Source of the DNA: Sphingomonas sp. BT-65
GTDB taxonomy: Bacteria; Pseudomonadota; Alphaproteobacteria; Sphingomonadales; Sphingomonadaceae
Assembly (NCBI RefSeq): GCF_026107375.2
Contig: NZ_JAPCIA010000003.1
Span: 232,105 to 296,104 of the forward strand
Length of the DNA stretch: 64,000 bases
Direction: 5' to 3'
The first letter of the stretch is position 1. Each line of letters starts with the position of its first letter. Positions 42,405 to 51,130 of the stretch are shown in pieces. Below the pieces are notes generated by a model that saw only the letters and a program-made list of their open reading frames with translations, did not search any database and was not told where the DNA came from. Made by a program: the position numbers and the translations under genes.

Positions 42405-43346
42405 TCAGGCGACGTCGCGCAGTCCATTGAGCAGCGCGTCGACCGTCGCCTTTTCCTGCTCGACGATCCGGCGCACCGCTTCGTCGAATTGAACCGTCGC
42501 CGCGTCGCGCTTGGCTGTCAGATCGGCCAAGCGCTGGCGCATCGCGTCCGCCTCGCCACCGGCCTTGACGTCCTCGAGCTTGCTCAGCGCCTGCCGGACC
42601 ATGGCCAGGCCGGGCTCGAACGCCGCGGCCGTCTCGTCGCGCTTCATCTGGATCTGCGTGCGCAGGCAGGTGAAGAAGGTGCTGGACGCTGCGACGATCT
42701 GTTCGCGCGCGCCGCCGAACAGCTCGGCGCGCTTGGCCGCGATCTCGTCGCGCATCGCCTCGGCTTTGGCTTCGGCTTTCTCCCTCAGCTCCTCCGCTTC
42801 GATGCTGATGCGCTTGACGGTGATCTGGGGCACGTCGAACTTGAGCTCCTGCGTGCGCATCGCGAATTCGGGCACGTCGAGCTTGAACGAAGTGCGGTCC
42901 ATCCGCACATCGGGGATGCCCATCACGATCTCATGCTTCTGCATGAAGGGTTCGGGCACCTCGATATGGATATTCTTCCACTTGATGGTCCAACCATGGA
43001 CCTCGGGGCGTTGTCCGATCTTCTTGCGCACCATGCGGATCGACGGTGTGTGGAACACGATCCGCTTGTCCTTCATGGTGACTTGCGGAAGGTCGAGCGA
43101 CCATTCCTGGGTCTTCATCGTCACCTCGGGGAGGTCGAGCGCGATGCCGATCGTCTCCCATTCGACATCGATCTCGATGCCCAGCGCAGCATCGACCCCG
43201 CCGGCGTCGGGCGCGTCGTCGCGGATGCGGTCGAACTCGGGTTCGTAGCGGTCGCTGATTTCCTTGATCGAGCTGGAGAGCTCCCCGCCCAGCGTCTTGA
43301 CGAGATCGTGGAGCGATTGCCTTGCGGCTTCACAGGCTTCGGCCAT
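42405..43346 (-). CDS. 14-residue beta-repeat plus coiled-coil protein, function unknown
   Basis: 313 residues, unrecognised. Prolines at 73, 87, 101, 131, 145, 159 and 173 fall on an exact 14-residue period (with P114 close to the missing step), each in a unit like LDLPEVTMKTQEWS, LDLPQVTMKDKRIV or FDVPQITVKRISIE. Alternating hydrophobic residues imply a regular beta structure such as a solenoid or fibre shaft. Helical, charged segments follow at about 183-215 and 250-305 and look like coiled coil. The N-terminal 45 residues are also helical. ATG at 43346 has AAAGGA upstream. No signal peptide. First of three same-strand genes; 168 bp separate it from the divergent GH16 gene. Codon and GC usage look like the neighbours. 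Confidence 0.68.
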   Translation of the reverse strand: MAEACEAARQSLHDLVKTLGGELSSSIKEISDRYEPEFDRIRDDAPDAGGVDAALGIEIDVEWETIGIALDLPEVTMKTQEWSLDLPQVTMKDKRIVFHTPSIRMVRKKIGQRPEVHGWTIKWKNIHIEVPEPFMQKHEIVMGIPDVRMDRTSFKLDVPEFAMRTQELKFDVPQITVKRISIEAEELREKAEAKAEAMRDEIAAKRAELFGGAREQIVAASSTFFTCLRTQIQMKRDETAAAFEPGLAMVRQALSKLEDVKAGGEADAMRQRLADLTAKRDAATVQFDEAVRRIVEQEKATVDALLNGLRDVA

Positions 43347-43481
43347 GTCGAAAATCCTTTCTGTGGATTGGCGACGACAGGCCTAGGGCAGGGGGCGACC
43401 GGGAGGCGTGAAGCCAGCGTCGGTGAAGCGTGAAAACGACATCGGCAAGCGGGCAGCGGTTGACGCGCGGCGGGTGCAGGA

Positions 43482-43495
43482 TGAGAACGTTCCCA
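43482..43495. promoter_or_regulatory. LacI-type operator palindrome, GH16 copy
   Basis: TGAGAACGTTCCCA with the perfect core GAACGTTC, 19 bp upstream of the GH16 start. The same core occurs before GH3 and the receptor of this locus. Confidence 0.6.
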
Positions 43496-43514
43496 TCATC
43501 ATGGGAGAGGACCG

Positions 43515-44381
43515 ATGTGGTTTGCGATCGTGGCCGCGATGCAGACGGCGACCCTGGGGGCGACCAACGTCAAGGCCGATGTGCCGATGACGGTGCCGGC
43601 TACGAAACCGAGTTTTGCCGACGAGTTCGACGGCCCGAAGATCGACACCGGCAAATGGCTGTTCGACACGCACCGGAACCGCGAGGGCTGGTACAATAAC
43701 GAGCGCCAATATTATGCCGACGGGCGGCCCGAGAATGCGCGGATCGAGGATGGCGCGCTGGTGATCGAGGCGCGGCGCGAGTCGCTCAAGGGCAAGGCCG
43801 CGGACTGGGGCGGGCAGGAGTACACCTCGGCCAAGCTCGTGACGCGCGAGCGCTATGGCTATGGTTTCTATGAGATCCGCGCGAAGCTGCCGTGCGGGCG
43901 CGGGATGTGGCCGGCGATCTGGATGTTGCCAACTGGGGAGAAATGGCCCGACGGGGGCGAGATCGACATCATGGAGATGGTCGGCTGGGACGCGCACGTG
44001 ATCCACGCGACGCTCCACACCGGCGCATACAACCACGCCAAGGGCACGCAGCGCGGGGCGCAGGTAAAGGTGCCGACGGCATGCACCGCCTATCACCGCT
44101 ACCAGCTCGACTGGCGGCCCGGCGTGATCACGATCGGCATCGACGGGCGCGGGCATATGCAGGTCAAGGACGATCAGCCCGGCGGCTTGGCGGCATGGCC
44201 GTTCGTGCGGCCCTATGAGTTGATCCTCAACCTGGCGGTCGGCGGCGACTGGGGCGGGAAGCACGGGATCGACGATGCCGCGCTTCCGCAGCGCATGCAT
44301 GTCGATTATGTGCGCTATTGGGCGGCGGCGCCTAGCGCCGATGCCGGATCGCCAGCACCAGCAGCCCGCCCAGCAGAGTGA
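43515..44381 (+). CDS. GH16-family beta-glucanase (laminarinase type)
   Basis: A 288-residue endo-glycosidase. The catalytic motif is E149-I-D-I-M-E154 in WPDGGEIDIMEMVG; DEFDGPKIDTGKWLFDTH and GYGFYEIRAKLPCGRGMWPAIW are the usual GH16 strands, the latter typical of beta-1,3(4)-glucanases such as laminarinase. The N-terminus (MWFAIVAAMQTATLGA) is a short, weak signal peptide. ATG at 43515 has GGGAGAGG 4 nt upstream. A LacI-type palindrome lies just before. It would cut beta-glucan outside or in the periplasm, feeding GH3 and the receptor of the same regulon. The 3' end overlaps the convergent MFS gene by 50 nt. Confidence 0.9.
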   Translation: MWFAIVAAMQTATLGATNVKADVPMTVPATKPSFADEFDGPKIDTGKWLFDTHRNREGWYNNERQYYADGRPENARIEDGALVIEARRESLKGKAADWGGQEYTSAKLVTRERYGYGFYEIRAKLPCGRGMWPAIWMLPTGEKWPDGGEIDIMEMVGWDAHVIHATLHTGAYNHAKGTQRGAQVKVPTACTAYHRYQLDWRPGVITIGIDGRGHMQVKDDQPGGLAAWPFVRPYELILNLAVGGDWGGKHGIDDAALPQRMHVDYVRYWAAAPSADAGSPAPAARPAE

Positions 44382-45579
44382 GGCCGGCGAGCGCCAGCAT
44401 CACCGGGCCGAAATCATGCGGGGTCGCCAGCGCCCAGGTGAGCGCGGGACCGGCCAGCGCGGGCAGCGTGTTGGTGAGGTTGATCAGCCCGAGATCGCGG
44501 CCGCGGTGGCGCGGATCGGGCAGTAGCTGCATCGCGAAGCCCGAATGGAGCGAGAGGAACGCGGCCGAGCCCAGCGCATAAAGCGCGAAGGCAAGCGCCG
44601 CCAGATTCCAGTCCCGCACGAAGGCCAGCCCCGTCAGACCCAGCGCGGCGAGCGCGGCAAAGGCGATCAGGAAGGGCTTGCGGCGCCCGATCCGGTCGGA
44701 CCAGCGCCCCGCCAGCACCGCGATGGGAAGCGGCACGAGATAGGCGACCGTCATCAGCTGCCCAAGGGCCCCGACATGCTTGGAGGCGGGGGTGGCCGGG
44801 TCGATGCTCGCGAAATAATAGACGAGGTAGAGCCACAGCACGTTGCCCGCGACCTGCACCAGCAGCCGGGACGCCCAGGCGATGGCGAGATCGCGGCCCA
44901 GCAGCGGCGCTTCGTGTGGCGGGGCGGCGGCGGGCGCGATCCGTGATGGCGCGAGCAGCAACGGGAGGACGCAGAGCAGCACCGCGGCGAGGACGAAAGC
45001 GAGCCGGGCGGACTCGCTGCTGATGCCGATCGCGACCATCAGCGCCGCCACCGCCGACGCGAGCGGCGCGCCGAGCGCGATGAGGCCGCCAGCCAACCCT
45101 TTTTGAGCGTCGGGCACCTCGTCCGCCATCACCGCGAACATCGGTGCCAGCACGGCATTCACCGCGGTCTGAAACAGCGCGACGGCGAGGATGATCTGCA
45201 CGGGCGTGACGGCCAGGGTGACGGCGGCGAAGGATGCCGCGAGGCCAGCCAGGCCGAACATGATCCATCCGCGCCGCCCGTGTCCGCGCGCCACCGAGCG
45301 ATCGCTGAGCCAGCCGAACAGGATGTTCGACGCGCTCGCCGCGAGCGCGCCGGCGATGACGGTGGCGGTGAACACGGCGATGCGATCATCGCCCGCGATC
45401 CCGGCGACCTTGACCGGCAAGAGCAGAGTGAGCAGCGGCAGGAAGCCGATCACGCCGCCGGCATTGGCGAGTGCGACGAGCAGGATGAAGCGCAGTGACC
45501 GCCGCGCCGGATACCCGGTCTGAAACTCGCTTCCCAACACCGTCCCCCGCATCCCGGTCGTCGCGCCTGCGTTGGCCAC
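44332..45579 (-). CDS. MFS permease, glycoside transporter-like
   Basis: A 415-residue inner-membrane transporter with about 12 hydrophobic segments. LFGWLSDRSVARGHGRRGWI and LAGRWSDRIGRRKPFLIAF are the two copies of the MFS loop 2-3 motif. The overall plan resembles SLC45/AmpG-like carriers of disaccharides. The annotated start is GTG at 45579, 26 nt after the GH3 stop; ATG at 45552 is a reasonable alternative because neither has a clear Shine-Dalgarno site. It is placed after GH3 on the same strand and so probably imports the glucose or oligosaccharide produced. Its 3' end overlaps the GH16 gene. Confidence 0.82.
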   Translation of the reverse strand: MANAGATTGMRGTVLGSEFQTGYPARRSLRFILLVALANAGGVIGFLPLLTLLLPVKVAGIAGDDRIAVFTATVIAGALAASASNILFGWLSDRSVARGHGRRGWIMFGLAGLAASFAAVTLAVTPVQIILAVALFQTAVNAVLAPMFAVMADEVPDAQKGLAGGLIALGAPLASAVAALMVAIGISSESARLAFVLAAVLLCVLPLLLAPSRIAPAAAPPHEAPLLGRDLAIAWASRLLVQVAGNVLWLYLVYYFASIDPATPASKHVGALGQLMTVAYLVPLPIAVLAGRWSDRIGRRKPFLIAFAALAALGLTGLAFVRDWNLAALAFALYALGSAAFLSLHSGFAMQLLPDPRHRGRDLGLINLTNTLPALAGPALTWALATPHDFGPVMLALAGLTLLGGLLVLAIRHRR

Positions 45580-45605
45580 AGGCGCCGTCGGGGTAGCGCT
45601 CGACG

Positions 45606-47849
45606 CTAGGGCTTCATCGTCGCCGGGTCGAGGCTCGTCGTGAGCAGCAGCGAACGGTCGGTCGCATCGCGCGCGATGGCGATGCGGTAGCTGCCGCCGC
45701 GGATGCGCCAGCCAGGCAGAGTTGTGTCGTAATCGGCGAGAATGCGCGGCTCGGCGATGAGTGTGACGCGGCGCGTCTCTCCCGGCTTGAGCTCGATCCG
45801 GCGGAAGGCGGCGAGGCGCATCGGATTGTCCGAGCCTTCGCGCGTCACATAGATTTGCGGCACGTCCGCACCGGCGCGCGCGCCGGTATTGGTGACGTCG
45901 AACGAGACGGTGAGCCGGGCGCCACCGCTGGCGCTTGCGTTGCGATAGGCGAAGCTCGTGTAGCTGAGCCCGTGGCCGAAGGGGAACAGCGGCTTTTGGC
46001 CCTTCTTCTCGTACCAGCGATAGCCGACGTCGCTGCCTTCGACATACTCCACCGGGAAGCTCTTGAGCTCGTAGGCGCCCGAATTCGCGGGGTTGGCTGC
46101 GGCCGCCGCCTGGAGCGAGGTGAAGGTGTCGAGGCCGACCGGCTGCGGGCGCGGCGCCTGCCCCTCATGCGCCGGGAAGGTGATTGGCAGACGGCCCGAG
46201 GGATTGACCTTGCCGGTGAGGATATTGGCGATCGCCTCGCCGCCGCGCTGGCCGGGATACCAGGCCTGTACCACCGCGGGGACGCGATCGAGCCACGGCA
46301 TCGTCACCGGGCCGCCCGTGGTGAGCGCGGCGATGGTCTTCGGCTGCGCGGCGGCGACCGCTGCGACCAGCGCGTCCTGGTGATGCTGGAGTCTGAGGTC
46401 GGGCACGTCATCGGCCTCGGTCGTCCATTGCGTCGCGAAGACGATGGCGAGATCGGCTGCCTTTGCCGCATCGACCGTGGCGTTGAGGTTGCGGCCGTCG
46501 ACGAAGCTCACCTGCGCGCCCGGCAGCGCCTTGCGCAGCGCGGCGAGCGGCGAGGAGGCGTGATAGGTGATGCGCGCAAACGATGCGGAACCACCAGTCG
46601 ACAGCGCGATCTCGATCGGCGCGCCGCCGACCGAGCGCACCTGGCTCGATCCGCCGCCCGAGAGCACGCCGAGGTCGGCGCCGCCCCCAATCACCACGAT
46701 CTTCTTCGCGGTGCGGGCGAGGGGGAGGAGGTCGCCCTGGTTCTTGAGCAGCACGATCCCTGCCTCGGCCGCGCGCTGCGCGACGAGCGCGTTGCGGGCA
46801 TAGTCGGGGGTCTGCGCCTTGGCGGGCATCGGCGTGTCATAGGCGCCGCTCTCGATCAGGCCGGTGAGATAGCGGACGACCATGTCGTCGAGCCGCGCCA
46901 TCGGCACCTCACCCTTCTCGACCGCGGCCTTGAGCGGCGCGTCGAAATACATCGCGCGGTCGAGCTCCTGGCCCGATTGCTGGTCGAGACCCGCCTTCGC
47001 GGCCTTTTCGGTCGAATGGACGCCGCCCCAGTCGCTCATCACCCAGCCGCGATAACCCCAATCGCGCTTGAGCACCTGGTTGAGCAGGAAGTCGTTCTCG
47101 CACGCCCAGTCGCCATTGACCTTGTTATAGGCGCACATGACCGAGGCGGGCTTGCCCTTCTCGATCGCGATCTGGAAGGCGAGCAGGTCGCTCTCGCGCA
47201 GCGCGGCCTCGCCGATGCGCGCATCGAGCACCATGCGGCCGGTCTCCTGCGCATTGAGCGCGAAATGCTTGATCGTCGAGACGATGCGGTTGGACTGGAC
47301 GCCCGCGATATGCGCGCCGGCGAGTTCGCCCGCGAGCAGCGGATCCTCGCCGAGATACTCGAAGTTGCGCCCGCCCCACGGATCGCGCGTCAGGTTGACG
47401 CCGCCCGCTAGCAGCACGTTGAAACGCTTGGCGCGCGCCTCGCTGCCGATCATCGCGCCGCCGGCGCGGGCGATCTCGGGATCGAAGGTCGCGGCGGTGG
47501 CGAGACTGGAGGGGAGGGCGGTGGCGACGTCGCCCTTGCGCTGTTCGACCTGGTTGGCGACGCCGAGCGAAGCGTCGCTTTCGCGCACCAGCGGCACGCC
47601 GAGTCGGTTGTTGCCCTCGATATGGCCGGCCGAGGGAATCAGTTCATTCGCGGGCTTCACCTTGGTGAGCGGGGGGAAGAGGCCGTGGACCAGCGCGATC
47701 TTCTCGTCGAGCGTCATGCGGGTGACGATCGATTCGGCTCGGGCACGCGCGTCGGTGACGGCAGCCGGTGCTTCCTGCGCGAATCCCGCATTTGCGCCAA
47801 TGGTAGCGATCGCAGTCGCTGCAAGCAGCGCGGCAACGGTCCGGCTCAT
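45606..47849 (-). CDS. GH3-family beta-glucosidase
   Basis: A 747-residue exported exo-glycosidase. Signal peptide about 1-25. GH3 barrel: nucleophile D273 in GWVMSDWGGVHST, substrate-binding K194-H195 in IVSTIKHFALN, ARIGEAALRESDLLAFQ. The C-terminal alpha/beta sandwich (GIVLLKNQGDLLPL, PWLDRVPAVVQAWYPGQRGG) is followed by a fibronectin-III-like domain (GHGLSYTSFAYRN to the end). ATG at 47849 has GGAGAGGGAACAGG upstream; the longer frame is rejected. It should release glucose from beta-glucan oligosaccharides. A GAACGTTC palindrome lies 62 bp upstream. Divergent from the receptor gene, cotranscribed with the MFS permease. Confidence 0.92.
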   Translation of the reverse strand: MSRTVAALLAATAIATIGANAGFAQEAPAAVTDARARAESIVTRMTLDEKIALVHGLFPPLTKVKPANELIPSAGHIEGNNRLGVPLVRESDASLGVANQVEQRKGDVATALPSSLATAATFDPEIARAGGAMIGSEARAKRFNVLLAGGVNLTRDPWGGRNFEYLGEDPLLAGELAGAHIAGVQSNRIVSTIKHFALNAQETGRMVLDARIGEAALRESDLLAFQIAIEKGKPASVMCAYNKVNGDWACENDFLLNQVLKRDWGYRGWVMSDWGGVHSTEKAAKAGLDQQSGQELDRAMYFDAPLKAAVEKGEVPMARLDDMVVRYLTGLIESGAYDTPMPAKAQTPDYARNALVAQRAAEAGIVLLKNQGDLLPLARTAKKIVVIGGGADLGVLSGGGSSQVRSVGGAPIEIALSTGGSASFARITYHASSPLAALRKALPGAQVSFVDGRNLNATVDAAKAADLAIVFATQWTTEADDVPDLRLQHHQDALVAAVAAAQPKTIAALTTGGPVTMPWLDRVPAVVQAWYPGQRGGEAIANILTGKVNPSGRLPITFPAHEGQAPRPQPVGLDTFTSLQAAAAANPANSGAYELKSFPVEYVEGSDVGYRWYEKKGQKPLFPFGHGLSYTSFAYRNASASGGARLTVSFDVTNTGARAGADVPQIYVTREGSDNPMRLAAFRRIELKPGETRRVTLIAEPRILADYDTTLPGWRIRGGSYRIAIARDATDRSLLLTTSLDPATMKP

Positions 47850-47911
47850 CCTGTTCCCTCTCCTGACGGCGGTGCGACCGCCCTTCTTGGTGGCGCACAG
47901 ACAGCATAATT

Positions 47912-47925
47912 TGAGAACGTTCACA
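47912..47925. promoter_or_regulatory. LacI-type operator palindrome, GH3 copy
   Basis: TGAGAACGTTCACA, core GAACGTTC, 62 bp from the GH3 start in the 203-bp divergent region. Confidence 0.6.
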
Positions 47926-47974
47926 ACAGCGGTTTTCCGCCGTTCGTGGAAACTCCGCGAGGAATGGGCATGCT

Positions 47975-47988
47975 TGACAACGTTGTAC
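47975..47988. promoter_or_regulatory. Operator-like palindrome in the GH3/receptor intergenic region
   Basis: TGACAACGTTGTAC: same AACGTT centre and a perfect ACAACGTTGT palindrome, but C/G instead of G/C next to the centre. Possibly a weaker site for the same regulator. Confidence 0.4.
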
Positions 47989-47998
47989 AAAGGGTTCA

Positions 47999-48012
47999 GG
48001 TGAACGTTCTCA
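47999..48012. promoter_or_regulatory. LacI-type operator palindrome, receptor copy
   Basis: GGTGAACGTTCTCA, core GAACGTTC at 48002-48009, 40 bp upstream of the receptor start. The right arm TTCTCA mirrors the left arm TGAGAA of the other two copies. Confidence 0.58.
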
Positions 48013-48052
48013 ACGAGTGCAGATTCACTGCGCCGTAAAGGGGAGGACGAGG

Positions 48053-51000
48053 ATGCGGGGCACGACTCGCTCGATTTCGCGACTGGTGATTGGCGTATCG
48101 ACTCTGGCGATGGCCGCGACTCCGACACTGGCACAGGATACGCAGGACGCGCCGCCGCCCGCCGAGGAGACCGAGGACGTCGTCGTCACCGGCATCCGCG
48201 CCAGCCTCGAACAGTCGATGACGATCAAGCGCGACGCGCAGGGCGTGGTCGACGCGATCTCTGCCGAGGAGATCGGCAAGTTCCCCGACACCAACCTCGC
48301 CGAATCGCTTCAGCGCATCACCGGCGTGTCGATCGACCGCTCGAACGGCGAAGGCTCGCTGGTGACGGTCCGCGGCTTCGGTCCCGAATTCAACCTGGTG
48401 ACGGTCAATGGCCGCCAGATGCCGACCGCCCTCATCGGTGACGGTGGCGGTCCGCCGTCGTCGCGCTCGTTCGACTTCGCGAACCTCGCTTCGGAAGGCA
48501 TTTCGGCGGTCGAGGTCTACAAGAGCGGCCGCGTGACGATGGAATCGGGCGGTATCGGCTCGACCATCAACATTCGCACGCCGCGCCCGCTCGACCGGCC
48601 GGGCCTGCGCGGAAGCATCTCGGTGAAGGGCGTGTACGACACGTCGCGCAACGAGGGCGATCCGATCACCCCCGAAATCTCGGGCATCGTCAGCTCGACC
48701 TTCGCCGACGACCGGATCGGCATCATGATCGCCGGCTCGTACCAGAAGCGCAAATCGAGCACGAACACCGCCAGTGCCGGCTGGCGCGACGGCTATCTCG
48801 GCAGCGAGAACAACTGGGGCTCGCTGGCGCAGCCGGGCACGCCGCGCGCTGCGAACATCACCAACCGTCCCGATCCGACCGACGTCTATCAGGTGCCGCA
48901 GAGCGCGTCCTACAATCTCGAGGACATCAACCGCGAGCGCATCAACGGCCAGGCGGTGCTGCAATTCCGTCCGATCGACAGCCTCACCGCGACGATCGAT
49001 TTCCTCTACTCGCGCAACACGGTCGAAACGCGGAACAGCAACGTCGGCGTGTGGTTCAACCACGAAGACACGTCGAGCGCGTGGACCGACGGCCCGGTCG
49101 CCGGTCCGATCTTCTACACCGAACGCTTCGCGCCTCCCACCGGGGTTCCCAGCCCGAACGCCCTCTATGGCGGCAAGGATCTTTCGTACAGCGGCGCGCT
49201 GATCGAGAACCGCGCCGAGAACAAGTCGTTGGGCGCCAATCTGGAATGGAAGGCGCCGGGCGGCATGACGGTGGAGCTCGATTTCCATCATTCGACAGCC
49301 CAGGTGAATCCGGTCAACAATTACGGTTCAAGCATGTCGCTGGGCAACGCCGTCTTCGGCGTTCAAAGCCAGTCGGTCAATTTCGAGAATGACATGCCGA
49401 TCATCTCCTATCAGATGTTCCCGGGGATCGATCCGCTGAATGCAGGCATGATCGCCTCGACCGGCAACGCCTTCCGCAACGCCTATTTCCGGAACCGCAT
49501 CAACCAGGCGCAGCTGCGTGGTCACTACGACCATGACGAGGGGTTCCTCGACAGCATCGATTTCGGCGTGTCCTATATCGACAGCAAGGTGCGCTCGGCC
49601 TTCGGCACGATCCAGAACGACGATACCTGGGGCGGTGCTGGCCCGGCGTCTGATATCCCTGACGACATCTTCACCCTCGTGACCCTGCCGGACAAGTTCC
49701 CGGGGCTTGCCCAGTCCGGCATGATCCAGAGCTTCTACACCTTCAACTTCGAGCGGCTGGCCGATCTGGCGGAGCAGGAGTACCAGGTGTGCAGCAATCC
49801 CGCGACGGGCTCGGCCCAGCCGGGCACCTGTCTCGCCAACTTCAATACCGACCGGCGCATCACCGAGAAGACGCTGGCGCCGTACCTGCAGATCGCGACC
49901 AAGTTCGACCTCTTCCAGAATCCGGCGCATTTCGTGGCGGGTGTTCGCTACGAGACGACCACCGTCGCATCCTCGGCGATGGTGCCGGCGCCCGCGACCA
50001 CCAACTGGGTGGGCGAGAACGAATTCAACATCGTCTTTTCGGGCGGCAGCGAATTCACGCTGTTCAAGGGCTCGTATCAGAACTGGCTGCCGGCATTCGA
50101 CTTTGACCTCTCGCCGCTGACCAACGTCAAGCTGCGCGCGTCGTACAGCCACACGATCACCCGTGCCGACTATGCCAGCATGCAGGGTGGACGCACGCTC
50201 GACACGCTCTTCCGCGTCGGCGGCGGCACGGGCGCGCAGGGCAACCCCGGCCTGATCCCTTACAAGTCGAAGAATATCGATCTGTCCGCGGAATGGTATT
50301 ACGCGCCCGGCAGCTACATTTCGGTCGGCTATTTCCACAAGGACGTGGAGAACTTCATCTCCTCGACGCGGATCGATACGACGGCCTTTGGGCTGACGAC
50401 TCCGGTCGACGGGCCGCGTTGGCAGGCGGCCGTGGCTGCGGGGAGGACGACAGTCAGCGCGATCCGGCAATATATCTTCGACACTTTCCCCAGCACGGTG
50501 ACGATCACCGGAGGGGGTCCGGGTGCATGGACCGGCATCATCCATGCGGCGCCCGGCGATCCGCTGGTCAATTTCGAGGTCACGCAGCCGGTCAACAGCG
50601 ACCAGACCGCCGCGATCAACGGCTGGGAATTCGCGCTCCAGCACGCCCTCTGGGATACCGGCTTCGGCGTGATCCTGAACTATACGATCGTCAATGGCGA
50701 CGCGACCTATGACAATACGCAGCCATCGTCGGTGACCCAGTTCGCGCTGACCGGCCTCAGCGACAGCGCCAATGCCGTCGCCTATTACGACAAGAACGGG
50801 CTCCAGGCGCGCGTCGCATGGAACTGGCGCGACAAGTTCCTCGCGGGAACGGGGCCCAACCCCTTCTATACGGAGGCATATTGGCAGCTCGACGCCAGCG
50901 CGAGCTATGAGTTCATCCCCGGCCTCACCGGCTTTGTCGAGGCGATCAACCTCACCGGGGAAGGCCGGCGCGGGCATCTGCGGCACGAGAACAACGTGAC

Positions 51001-51055
51001 CTTCGTGCAGCCGGGATTTGCGCGCTACGCGGCGGGCGTGAGGTTCAACTTCTAG
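48053..51055 (+). CDS. TonB-dependent outer-membrane receptor
   Basis: A 1000-residue receptor. Signal peptide 1-28 (LVIGVSTLAMAATPTLAQ). TonB box EDVVVTGIRAS at 41-51; plug with DAISAEEIGKFPDTNLAESL, QRITGVSIDRSNGEGSLVTV, RGFGPEFNLVTVNGRQMP; the barrel ends in RYAAGVRFNF. ATG at 48053 has GGGAGGACGAGG upstream. The plug type (IGKFPDTNLAESLQRITGVSI) is the one found beside halogenase/SapC genes in sphingomonads, Caulobacter and Xanthomonas. It should import oligosaccharides made by the GH16 enzyme. Operator-like palindromes precede it, and the halogenase operon follows after 75 bp containing a hairpin. Confidence 0.93.
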   Translation: MRGTTRSISRLVIGVSTLAMAATPTLAQDTQDAPPPAEETEDVVVTGIRASLEQSMTIKRDAQGVVDAISAEEIGKFPDTNLAESLQRITGVSIDRSNGEGSLVTVRGFGPEFNLVTVNGRQMPTALIGDGGGPPSSRSFDFANLASEGISAVEVYKSGRVTMESGGIGSTINIRTPRPLDRPGLRGSISVKGVYDTSRNEGDPITPEISGIVSSTFADDRIGIMIAGSYQKRKSSTNTASAGWRDGYLGSENNWGSLAQPGTPRAANITNRPDPTDVYQVPQSASYNLEDINRERINGQAVLQFRPIDSLTATIDFLYSRNTVETRNSNVGVWFNHEDTSSAWTDGPVAGPIFYTERFAPPTGVPSPNALYGGKDLSYSGALIENRAENKSLGANLEWKAPGGMTVELDFHHSTAQVNPVNNYGSSMSLGNAVFGVQSQSVNFENDMPIISYQMFPGIDPLNAGMIASTGNAFRNAYFRNRINQAQLRGHYDHDEGFLDSIDFGVSYIDSKVRSAFGTIQNDDTWGGAGPASDIPDDIFTLVTLPDKFPGLAQSGMIQSFYTFNFERLADLAEQEYQVCSNPATGSAQPGTCLANFNTDRRITEKTLAPYLQIATKFDLFQNPAHFVAGVRYETTTVASSAMVPAPATTNWVGENEFNIVFSGGSEFTLFKGSYQNWLPAFDFDLSPLTNVKLRASYSHTITRADYASMQGGRTLDTLFRVGGGTGAQGNPGLIPYKSKNIDLSAEWYYAPGSYISVGYFHKDVENFISSTRIDTTAFGLTTPVDGPRWQAAVAAGRTTVSAIRQYIFDTFPSTVTITGGGPGAWTGIIHAAPGDPLVNFEVTQPVNSDQTAAINGWEFALQHALWDTGFGVILNYTIVNGDATYDNTQPSSVTQFALTGLSDSANAVAYYDKNGLQARVAWNWRDKFLAGTGPNPFYTEAYWQLDASASYEFIPGLTGFVEAINLTGEGRRGHLRHENNVTFVQPGFARYAAGVRFNF

Positions 51056-51068
51056 GGCAGGTATGTTG

Positions 51069-51109
51069 GCCCGCAGCCCGCGCGCGCTTTCAGGTGACGC
51101 GGGCCGGGC
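51069..51109 (+). promoter_or_regulatory. GC-rich hairpin between receptor and halogenase genes
   Basis: Inner stem of 7 bp (51076-51082 with 51098-51104) and outer stem of 5 bp (51069-51073 with 51105-51109), with a 2-nt bulge and a 15-nt loop. No T-tract. It could reduce read-through into the downstream genes or protect the receptor message. Confidence 0.42.
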
Positions 51110-51130
51110 GCTGGCCTAGGATCGGGTTCA

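Noticed and set aside
46508..46690. Arg/Ser-rich short frames within GH3 and similar genes
   Set aside because: Low-complexity products of GC-biased third positions on the opposite strand; nothing supports translation.
49328..50986. 552-residue minus-strand open frame
   Set aside because: Antisense to the receptor at 48053, which has a full signal peptide, plug and barrel.
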